Shown in pieces: positions 42,101 to 54,100 of a DNA stretch of 64,000 nt; the first letter of the stretch is position 1; every line of letters starts with the position of its first letter. The notes under the pieces are model-generated. The model did no database searches. It worked only from the letters and a program-made list of their open reading frames with translations, and had not been told where the DNA came from. The DNA is from Pterois miles (Eukaryota > Chordata > Actinopteri > Perciformes > Scorpaenidae), in assembly GCA_947000775.1 (NCBI GenBank), contig CAMQGK010000008.1, forward strand, positions 7,466,501-7,530,500, written 5' to 3'. A program made the translations under genes and the position numbers.

Positions 42101-45100
42101 GGGAGCATGCCTCCGAGACTCTGGATGAAGCTGGTTGTAAAAGAAAGCAATCAAAAAGGTCAGAGATGTACATTGACAAAGGGATATTTATATGGACAAG
42201 GTTGTTTTTGCCCTATTTATGTAGAAGATGGAAAACGAAACTATTTTGCCATTACTGAAAATGTTATCAGCATGAGGGACAATCAAGACAATCTGACTTA
42301 TATCCATGTGCTCAATGCCACTGAGGCATTTTTATTTTCACACTGAGCTAACCTTCATAAACCTGGTGCATCAGCTCAATCGAGCCATTTAGTGCTGCAC
42401 CTCGTGCCAGCGATGATGTATGATTTGATGCTGTTACAACACAATAAGACGATATTAAACTGGCTTCATAATGCCACCAAAATGCCATGTCAATATCTTC
42501 TCCTCTGCCAATATAACAAAGTGCTTATTTTGCTTTATTAGACAGTGAAGGAGAGATATCAAATATATTTTGACAAAGTATAGATTTCAAATATAACTTG
42601 TGCTTGCATTCCATAAACACTGGGGATATAATGCAAGCAAAGCACTGTTCAGCACAGAGTAAATGCGCAGTAATTGGCAGAATGACACTCGTCTTTCAAG
42701 CTCTTTAACATAAACAACTGATTGGAGTACACATCCAGTACATTTTCATGGTATTAATGTCTCGTTTTATTCTGGAAGAGTTTTTTAAGGCCTTAATGAA
42801 TCCCTGTCGAGTGAGAACAGCTCACTCAAACATCTACTGTCCTTAATTGCTAGTTAGCCTTGCACAAGTGCTTTTCTCAGAAGGCTGTTTTAAATCAGTA
42901 AGTCGATTTTTTACTCTCATTTCTTTGCAAACATATTTCCCTTCAAACAACTAACTGTGACAGCTTTCACTTAAGTGGATAACCTGAGCTGTACCAAGCT
43001 AACAGGGATGCAACATTTTTACACAAGTACATTCATTACTAAATTTCAGTCTATGCTAAATTATGTTTAACATGGAGACAATGACTCAGCTGATGATGAA
43101 AGCATTCGACGGTCTTGCAATTTGCAAACTCAACAAAGAGATTAAGTTGGTTCCACTGAGACTTGAGAGGAAGTTCAGTTATACGAGAACTTGAATGAGA
43201 GCGGCGGACTTGTTTTTGAGGACACTTCCCCTGCCCCCCCCCGGGATGGATCGCTTTCAAACGAGGCCTTGATGAGCAGCGAGGGAAGGATTGGTTGACA
43301 CAGAGTTTCAGAAAGTTCAGACCCAGAGCAACTAAAGCCGAAATCCTTTACAAGATTACATTAATAAAATGCCTCTTTGAGTCTGGAAATTCAACTGAAA
43401 GAGCTTGAAATCGATACACTTCAACAATTAAAGCTAACTCATACATTAGCACCTTTTCTAGGGAGGTAGACAGCCTCAAGTTGCAAAGACATCCGACTGA
43501 ATACTAATTCTTGTATTATCTGCTCCTGATTCTACCCGAACGTCTCTGTAACAGCTGGCAGACTGTGTGAGTTAACTCCTTCTGTGACTTGTAGCACTGG
43601 AGGGGGAGAGATCAGTCATGCACACCGTGTCTGACACTGACAACCTTGCCACCAGATGCTCTTGAATTATACATTCGCTGATCGATCAAGGGTGCTTAAG
43701 TAATAGAACTCCCGGCAGGTCTGTGTTACAGGGCTCCAGTTACATTGGCAGCCTGACCTAAATTTAGGGAAGCTAGAAGACTGATTTCTCAGTAAATCGA
43801 GAGATAGTAGAGCACAGCCTCCCCAGAGGTTGACGTTCTAAGCTAAAAAAAAAAAAAAAAAGCTTCTCGTCTCATTTTGAGCAAATATACCGTTGAGTTC
43901 CTTGGCTGGCTGGAAATGAGTGAGTCACTGAAGGGAACAAACTTTATTATTCAATGTGGATTATCTCATTGCTGGTACAAATTATTGCTTAAGGAAAAAC
44001 GCGCATGCATCGATGGCATAAAGATTTTATATTCTTCTTTGCAACTGCAAGATCACATCTACAGTATAAAATCAAGTAAAATTCCATGAACCAGCAGTAG
44101 AGCAAAGTTTTGAGAAACACTTTAAATAGTATTATATACTTCATTAAATTCATATATTAGCCATATATTCAGGAAAAGGGCATTAAGCATTGATAGTGAA
44201 GCACAGCTTTCATTCGTCCTTGCTGAATACTTTGTGAATAACTCTATAAATATAAAGGAGCTAAATGCAAGATTTGAAATATTTTACATTAAATGACAAA
44301 TGCACCAGAACTTGATGTGCTTGGATGATATGAATACTACAGCATCTTCCACTGGGCCAGCCAGGTTTTGACACAAGTGTCACACAGGATCAAACAAACT
44401 GTGCACTCTGCTTCAGCACTAATCAGCATGTTGATTGGCTACACGTTCATGCTTCACATTGTGAGCATTTAGCATCCATTTAGCATGTAGAAAATACAGT
44501 ATCTGGGCTCCCTGGTATCCAAATCATTAAAAACAAATCAATATACAGCCTATACTGTACATGTCACTGTTCCCCACTGTTCTCTTATATAAGCATGGAT
44601 ACTTGGAAAGCTTTAATTACAGTACATCTAAGGCTTTTTTCGTCCGTGGCTATAAAGGGGTCTTTCAGTGTTGGGGCAATATTTTCACTTCAGCATGTCA
44701 TAGAGCCGAGGCACTACAAACACGAAATGCAACATCAACAGCTGATTTTGCTTGTTAAGAGCTTCAGATGTATCAAATATGCAAAATTATTTCGCTCACT
44801 GCCAACACTAACAGTGCACACATATGGTTAATTAGCTACTGTAGATGGACTAAAACATATTCCTCTCGCATCCTTAAGTTGAATATTCCTCATGCCTGCT
44901 GCGGCCCTATGTCATGTATTGCTGAAAGAAGCCTTAGATCTCACATCAAGCCTATATGAAAGACCTACTGATGGGAGGCACAGCCTCAGTTTCCAAACAA
45001 GAGATGCCTCTGATTCAGCGGCTCAGAGGCGGCTGATAAAGGGCCAGTTTATGCGCTATCAGGCCCCGCAAGGGTCAAGCTTTATCCCACACCGTTAACT

Positions 45101-48100
45101 CAGGCCTGTGCACAGCGCGAATACAAAGACAGCGAGAGCTAATACAGTTTGGTTATCTCAAGTTCGAAATGCCAACAGGGGTCAGCTGAGGTTGAAGTGG
45201 CCCAGATTGCTGGTAGTTCATCAGGTGCATTACAGTCACTGAGGAGGAAATGAGGAACGCAAAAAGGATATTATTTCAAAGGCAGGTGTGATGTTAGATG
45301 TGTTGATCTGTGTCGAGGTCAGTGCAGATAAGATGGCCTTGCATGTTGAAGATTATCAGTGAAGTATTGTTTTTGTGAGATCGAAAGGAACTGAGAAAAG
45401 ATAAAAAGAAAGTGATGACGATGTCTTTTCACTGAAACTAATGGTGGTCTCCTGAGCTTCTGTTCAAATATTTCTGTTGTGTAAACGGTACAGTTATCAA
45501 ACCTAAATAGTATAAAACAATCAGTTAACCCACTTGTGCCCAAAGACTATATTTAGTAAAGGGAATATGGCCACAGTTGTTCTGATAAGTCAAGTCTTGA
45601 AATTTGGTACAGATATACTTTTGAAGTATAAGAGTACTACTTTGAAATTTTTCTCACTTGAAGAATCTCATTTTTATTAATCAGGAGTCAGGATTTTAAA
45701 TTAGGAAAAACACTAACATTGTTTATTAAATGTTTCCTATTAACACTATCTGTGCATGCATATTTTTAATATTCAGCTTTATGGAGTTCATAGTTCCCAG
45801 TGTAGTTTCTGAGATACTGCCATTTTCTTATCACACTACATCGAGTATTTGGGCACATGGGACTACTGGTTTGCATAGAACTCCATTATATCTTGGAAAA
45901 AAACAGTCGTGCCATTTACCACCAATTGCCAAAGTTAATGAACTAACTTATATTTTGCATGTAATACTGCTACTGGAGTGACATATACTTTTTTTATGTG
46001 GCCTACAGGGTATTTTCTTTCCATTGATTGTATATACTGCACATGTATACTACTCATCTAATATTTCCCAGGTGAATAAGTGAATGGCACATCTGAGACA
46101 AACTAAATGCTGAGGTCAGATTAGACTTTCTGAACTGAGGAAAAGTCACAGCCGACTGCAAACATGTTCAACTGAATACACAATGTTCTCTCCTTCTTTT
46201 TGGCTGGCAACACGATGCAATTTGAGATGAAAATAATTACCACCAGGATTCTTCCCCATCATGCCTCTGTGTTGAGCGCATCTTTCCTTTGTGTGATTTC
46301 ACTCTCAATTATTTATGAATGAAATAGCAGTTTTCAAGTGTTAATAATTTATAGAAATGCCCAAATGGCTAGGCAGGCGAAAGAGTAAATGGTGGAGGGA
46401 CTGAGAGTATTGCCGTGCTTTATGGCTCCAATTTATCTTCCGTAATTATTAATCCTTTGTGTTAGGAAGATGAAACAGAGGCAATGGGACTGGCATTAGC
46501 AAATAAGCTGTACCATGACTGTCTAATTTCAGATCATTATCACAACAATGAGCTGCAAATGACGACGCAGAGAAATCGGTGCTTTTTATTTGAAAACCTA
46601 ACAGTAACGCTCCATGTTCAGCATTCCACCTCTGAAAGTGCTGAGCATTACTAGAGAATTGAGCAATGTAGTGCCAAGTTTTGGTTGTTATTGTGCTGGA
46701 ATAAACAGGTACAGAAGGAAAATGCATAAAATGGTGGGGGTGTCAGTCACGTACAGAGGCAATGATGTTGGGTATTAGTTAATTCAAAATGCCAAAATTC
46801 CTCTCAGATGAACATCTCCACTGGGTGCAATATTTAGATCAACATCCCACCAATTAGTACTTCTGAATCTATCCTATTGCCTGGCAGGCCAAACCAAGTA
46901 CACCCACTAAGGCAGTTGAAACAAATATGATTTTTTTTACAGTGTTAAAAAAGGTTTAATAAAGCAGCTAGAAAATAAAGTGCAAAATAGTGAAGCTGCA
47001 TTTAATCATAAAGCCACAATGTGAATATAAATCAGAAGGAAAGCACTTCATAAAGAAGCAATAGCAACTCCAGATGATGAACTTACTTTATGGTTTTCAT
47101 AGCATTAATGTTTTCTATGTCTCCAAGACAAACATGTGGTACAGAATGGGGCATTATTATTCAAAACATGTAGACATTAGCAGCCCAAATGCATCCTCTG
47201 TATAAATTATCATTTTCATGCCTTTTCTTACTTTAGCTTCTTTATATATACTCTCTGATGGCTTTACTCTGAGTTCTGTGCTATCCAAAGCACGTAATAT
47301 TTTAAAAATTACATCCCTAATCTCTGGAACTGCATTTTCCCACAGGGGGTGGATATTTTGTGTCTACTGAAAAGGGGCGTATTGTTGTTGTTGGACTTAA
47401 ATCTCCCTGGTAATTATCTTCTCTCTTGATGGCATCACTGGGCTTTTCCTTTATTAATGGAGATCATAATGTTGAGTGGATGGGAGTAATTTCCCAGACT
47501 CTGAGGAAATCTTTGCTGTGGAAGATTAAGAGTGATACCGCATCATTTACAGTATGTCCCTAGGTGGACGATCTAACATGATAGGAGCCAGTGCTTTCGT
47601 TGGATACATACACAACACAGATTAAGTACTGCTATCAATCTTCGCAAGTGATGGAGCTATGTGAGACGTGGGGTATAGACCGGTACACTCACTTTGCTGA
47701 GAATGAAATGCGTTGGAAATACAAGGAAGGAAGCGACTCATGGTGGTTGCTTAAATAATTCAGCATTCATCAACTATTCAGGAATTTCCTGTGGTTTGAC
47801 TAAAATCAATAGTTTTGGCCCACTCATTGCCTCTTGCTGCCTTCATTCATTTCTTTTCGCCTTGCGGACCCTCAATTCATGATTAATTAATGCTCATGGA
47901 TGTTATGTTGTTATGTTCTGACTTTTAACAGTGACATTATTAGAGGATTTCCCCACCTTTGTATATGCATATGTAGATATAATAAGACACTAGCAGAGGA
48001 GCAACACAGATACTGAAGAATGGCTAAGTTAGATAAATAAGAGGGAGCATCTTGAAGTTTCCGCAGGGAAATCTGGAAGGCCTACGTGACTGATAAGACC

Positions 48101-51100
48101 ATAACTCTAGTACGTGGTGGCAACTCCCCAGAGTAAGCAGAATTTTATTGCCGTAATACCTTCTTCCTCTTCCAGTCGTGACAAATAAAAGCTTTTGTAC
48201 TCACACGTCATCCACGAAGCAGGGGTATGGCATTTGCTGGGCAAAAACACCAAGGGGTTGGGTCTTTGACGTCTGCGCTCGTATAATGCCATGGTCCATC
48301 ATGTCCTGCAGGTAGGCGAAGCCTCCCCATATATAGCGCAGGTCGTTAAAGGAGTTGTCTCGAGCCCCGGGAGACCATAACCTTATTAAAAGCAGACACA
48401 CCATGATCTGTCTTTGCAAAGGGCAAGTAAACTACAACCAGAATGGTCAGAAATACTGTCAAAGTATCATGACTGTTTATAGAGGTGATATTTTAGATAG
48501 TAAATTTTTAAAGGCAAAAAAAATCAGATCTTTCTATAAACATAAAGGAAAATAAAACCCAGCATGTTCTTCATTAGGTTTCTTTAGGTTTAAAGGAATA
48601 CTTTGACATTTTGGATAATGTGCTTTTCAACTCTCGCAGTGTTTTTACATTTGTTTGGAGCCAGTCTTCAAGCTAGAGCAAGGAGATAGCTTAAAAAGAG
48701 GTAGCAGGGGGAAACAGCTAGCCTCGCTGTGTCCACTGTTAACCTATAAAGCTTACTAAATAACACCTTATATTTTGGTTGTTTGGTCACTGACATTTAC
48801 TTTTGGAAAAGCCAGGATAGCTGTTCCCCCTATTTTTAGTTTTTATACTAAGCTAAGCTAACCATTGCTTGGCTCTGACTCATATTTAGCATAGGGATAT
48901 CAATCTTCTCATCTAAGTGTCATTGAAAGCAAATAAGCATATTTTGGCAAAATGTCAAATTATTTATTTAACAAAAGCTATGAGATGTGTTACATAACAG
49001 TGTCAGTAAGAACAAAAGACGGTTAGAGTTGTTCAATAAGAATAGGAAGTACTTTTAAAGAGGACTTATTATGCTTATTTTAAGCTGTATACTTGTATTT
49101 CGGTTTCTACTAGAACATGTTGCTTAAATGTTCACAACACGCTTCATTTTATTAAAATGACCGTGCTGCAGCATCATCCCCGGTCAACTGGATCAAACCC
49201 TTCGGACTCCACTCTAGCGCCGCTCTAGCTAGCTTTGTTTGAGGGCACGCAAAACTAGCCGCTAGGCACATATTATGTAAATGCGTTGCTTGGTGACATC
49301 ACCAAGTTACGTAAGACAAGGCGGGACTTGAAGCAGGGCGTTTCAGGTAGTTCAGGAGCAGTGCTAACTCCCTTTGGTGTGGACGTTGAACTTTGTAACT
49401 TTGCAGACCTTTAACATGCACAAAAAACTATATAACACACTACAGGAAAGGGAAAATGGCACAAAAGCATAATAGGCCCTCTTTAATAGGTATGATAACA
49501 GTCCCTTATTTGTATTGAACAGAGGCTGAGTTGTGTCACATACCTGTCTTTTACTTTGTTGGTACGCTCTACCTCATCAATGTCCATGCGAATTTTGTAT
49601 TTGATATAAGGAGGGTGGTGGCTGGAGTTTGGATGGAGGTCTTCAAACGTGACACCCGCCCAGTACGTATCATTCTTCAGAAGCTCCAGTGCTTTGCTCA
49701 CCAGATGGCTTTCGGTGGAAGCTGCCACAAACTTATTCAGGTCTAAACACTGTCAACACATACAGAGTTATCACAAAAATGGCTTACTTTTACATAATCT
49801 CCTTCAGAAAATCATTCTTGTTTTATATAAATCTTTAGTATCCACATAATAGGGAATAAAATAGAGGCAGAATGGCAGATGGATATTTAGTGAAAAGTAT
49901 CACTCAGCTATTGACTAAACCGCACAGAGTGTAGTTCCAATATCTGGAGCTGCCAGGGGGTGGGAAATGTTTTGGGCTTCAGCAGAGACAAGCAAATGAG
50001 ATACAGCCTCGGTAGCACTCCCCATTCTGTAGCCTTGTCCCCCGGTTTCATGAAACGATAATGAGCTAGCCATCCTGGGAGGCAGTCACACCTGACAGCT
50101 GTCCACACATCCCGGTGCTGCAATAGTTTTATCATTCCCCCCCAGGATTCTCTAGTCTGTATTCTATATCAAGCTATGGTGGTAAACAAAATATCACAGC
50201 AACAGCATTTGTTCAGCACATACTAGTGAGGATATCACAGCAGTGGAACGGTTACGTGAGCCCAAAGTTTGGAGAAGTGCTTAGTGAAATATATAGAACG
50301 CTCTGCATAAACCAAGTGATAGTAGCTACAACGTTAACGCTTCACCTGCAGACTAATTTAAATCATGACAGATCAGGATCAGCTAGCAGAGAGACTGCTG
50401 TCCTTACATTCATATTTAAATGATTGAATACTGCATTTACAAAGGCCTTCAGAGCCTTTCTTTTCTCCATTTAATCTTTAAATATCAGCACCATTCTCTG
50501 TCACGACAAGCCTCACCAACCATAATGTTTCTAGAAGAGACAGAGCAAGACTGCTTATGTATTTTTTTTTTTTTTTTTGTCTTTGACAACAGGGCCAGCA
50601 GCTAAGGCTACACTGTCTGATATCGACAATCTGACTCCAGCTATGGACTGAAAATCTGGCCCCACTGATGCGGAAAATCCAGGCAAACACATTCAGTTGT
50701 TGTGGTTATAGTTGCATAGAAGACGATTTACTACACATACTACAAATAAGCTTTATCTGCTCAAGTTAGAGGGGCCACTGGAGTTAAAATGGCTCATACA
50801 GTAGATTCATCCTTACAGAAATTGCTCAAGTGTCTTTGGTATTTAAAGGTGCAGTGTGTACGATTTGGCGGCATCTGGTGGTGAGGTGAACCACCTGCAA
50901 AACTGTGGTAATGCCGCCATTCTTACCGTAATGGCACTACTTTAAGAGCAACGGAAGTCACACGGGGGCTGGCAGGACCACAGTTTTGCACACTGCAGCT
51001 CATGTAACGGCAGTAAGAGTAGTGTCGGAGAACTACGATGGCCTTTAGGCGACATAAAAGGTTCTCTCTAGAGCCAGTGTTTGGTTTGGCCATTTTAGGC

Positions 51101-54100
51101 TACTGTAGAAACATGGCGGGGCAGTATGGCAGACTCCGTGAAGTGGATCCGCTCGCTATGTAGATATGAACGACTCCTTCTAAGATAACAAAAGAAGGAG
51201 AGCAGGAGATTATAAACTAATGAACACAGTTATGAATATTATATTCTGTTTCTACCAATAAATCCCCCAACATGTTACACACTGTTCCTTTAAGCAAACC
51301 ATTACTATACTGCAATGCAACATTCTCAGTAAGCAGCAGACCAGTGTCAAATGCAGCAAGTCAAGTGTTATTCCCAGGATAATGAAGAGGCGCAGTGGTA
51401 CTGTTAACCACTGTTACTCCTGCCATTAACACATTCACAACGACCTGTTATGCAGTTTACATGACTATTACTTATTATTCTTTTTCTCCTCTTCTTTTTT
51501 TTATTCATAAATTCCACCATTAGTATCTTGATTCTATTAAATCATGGGGCAGCTTATAAATGAAACAGGGCAGCAGCAATTTGTGGCCCTAATTTGGGTC
51601 TGTGCTATTAAAGAGATGCAAACTAGGTCTTCAGTGTTTATGCTGGGGGTGGCACCATAGTGCGAAGCCATGCCAATTATAAAACCACCACAGACTGTTG
51701 GACATTGATCTTCAGTTATTAATTTGCTCACACAGATGCTCTAAAGAGGGATTGTTGTTGGTTATGACTGTAAGATTAGTCATGAATCAGAAAACTTCCC
51801 TAATTTTCATTTTCTATGCAGCAGTAAATTAGATTATATACTGTGTCATGGTGGGCCTAATTTGCATTACTATATCGATTTATTTGACTTACGGCTATTG
51901 CACCTGACCACTGTTGAAAGTATATACTGTTCAGCCCTAAACTGAAAGATGCTATCTATTTCCCTACAGATGTTTTCACCCAGACAAAAGGACACCAGAG
52001 TAAAGGTTGTCTAATAACTGTCTCTATCCTGGTATCCATTTTGAGCAATGCAATATCCATTAGGGCAGAAAATAGATTGCATTATGCTGGAATTTCATTG
52101 GCCATGTGTGGCTAACCCCAGGGGCCCAACCTGCCATATTACCAGCCTGTGGATTGATATTATGTGTGTATATGTGTGAGTATGGCAGGGGGTATGTGGG
52201 GGCTTTGTACATGTGTTTGATCGCACACAGAGAAAGAACGCTGCAAACTGTTCCAGGGATCAATATATCACTGTCAAACCGTGTGTGTGTCCCTACTTAG
52301 AGACACCACTTTCTTTGATGCCATAACAGGCTCACTATAGTCAGGCCCATAACAATGTTTTTTTATGATTATCATGGAGGCAATGCAGTGACAGATCTTC
52401 CTGTGTGTTTGACAGTTTGCTAACTCAAGGACGTTAAACTTTAATGAATAAAAGACCCAAGTCTCTTTTGCTTGTTCTCCAAAAACAAAACAGAGTATGC
52501 AAGATTAAAAAAAAAAAACCTACATGTCATCTGGAAAAGTCTTGATTTTGGTTTCAACAGCAGCAGAGCGCAGATACAGCAACAAAAGAGCCTAGAAACA
52601 AAAAGCTCTGTGCTAAACATGGACACATTGTGTCTTAGATACAAAGCAGCCTGCTTACATTCTGTAGCACCCCTGCTGTTCTATCAGAGTTGTGAACAGA
52701 AAGACACAGGAGTAAATTTTAGTGCAGCAATTTTGTGAGGGATACAATATTCTTGACAAATTAAAGGAGCAGTGTGTAGGATTTAGTGACATCTAGCACT
52801 GAAGTTGCCACAACGATTCTTAGTTTCAGGTGATTATACACTAATGAAAACAGTTATGAATGCTATATTCCATTTCTGCTAATAAGTACCCCTAAATCCT
52901 ACACACTGGACCTTTAAATCTGGAGGTAAAAGTATATGTGATAACTGCAAAGTCTACATATCCCAACTGGGAAATTACCACTGATGCTCTAAAGTGAAGT
53001 AATCTATATTTAATGTGTAAGATGTTGCAGTAGATTGGCATGGCTTAAGTCAGCTCATCTGGATCATGCTTTTAGCAAACCAACAAACCAGAAAAGAAAG
53101 CTGATGCATTAGAATCTAACAACTACTTTTTACCAAGAGTTTTGTTTGAGCACTTTTAAAGGTCATACTCAGCATTTGTTTTAACACCAACCAAAACAAT
53201 CACGAAAAAAATCAGGTGAACTGGATAAATAACACAGTAGGGAGAGGCTAAAATAGAACAGTGGAGGGCTGAAAAAATATGTACAGCATTGCCAATTTCC
53301 TCACCAGTGAGAATGATGTTTTATAAAAAATCTTAAATGTCAAAAATCAGCCTCTCTTTTTAAATCAAAACTCTGACTTCGCTGAGGAGGTCATTCAACC
53401 TTCTGGTGCATGAGGCTTGTGAGGTGCTACGCATTTCACAGACAGACAAAAAGAATTACATACGCTGAGGAAGTTGGAGAGAAGCTGCAGGATTTCGGTG
53501 GTGGCGTTGTGAGCATCTCGCCAGTCATAGGGCGGCATGTCGGGTGGACGATCCTCTGGAGGCCCGTTGTACAGGAAGTTGGCCAGCAGCTCGGCCGTCC
53601 ATCCCGTGCTGTTGAGACGCTGGTTGAGGGCAGCGGCAAACACTGGATTCTTCAGCAAAGCCTAGTTTCAGTGGCAAGGAGATGGGTTTATTTATAGTCA
53701 CTCTGGTTACTAGTGAGAGGTTTACAATGAATGTGGCAGGAACGCAGTGGAATCTAAATGAGGACCAAAGCGATTTGTTATTTTAGAAGAGAAAGCATGG
53801 GAGGTCAGCTCTGTACGTTGGTGGTGTTGACATTCATTCTTCTGTAGCAGTAATTAGGAGTGTTAAAATAGATGGCACTGTTGAACTTCAGGCTCTGGGA
53901 TGAACATCAACTATTCTCATGGCCAAAAAGTCCTCATGTACAACAGCACACAGTATAAATGTACAGTAAGCACACATACAGCATACACACATTTACACGG
54001 CCATACATTAAAGAGCATAGTACGAAAATGAATGCAAATTCAAACTCTACATAAACACATACATACAAACAGTTAAAGTGAAAAAACAGAGATATAGGTA

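Larger units (their letters stand above)
48382..49543 (-). other. Intron 4
   Basis: A 1.16-kb intron, most of which is two TTAA-ended elements (48590-48971 and 49055-49486) separated by 83 bp. Little unique sequence remains. Confidence 0.8.
49750..53463 (-). other. Intron 3
   Basis: A 3.7-kb intron carrying two members of one TTAA-ended inverted-repeat family (50843-51293 and 52761-52917) and T/A runs near 50561 and 52508. No exon-like conserved reading frame was found in the rest. Confidence 0.75.

Noticed and set aside
41992..42346. Plus-strand frames of 88 and 116 codons over exon 6a
   Set aside because: Shadows of the real minus-strand exon; no independent support.
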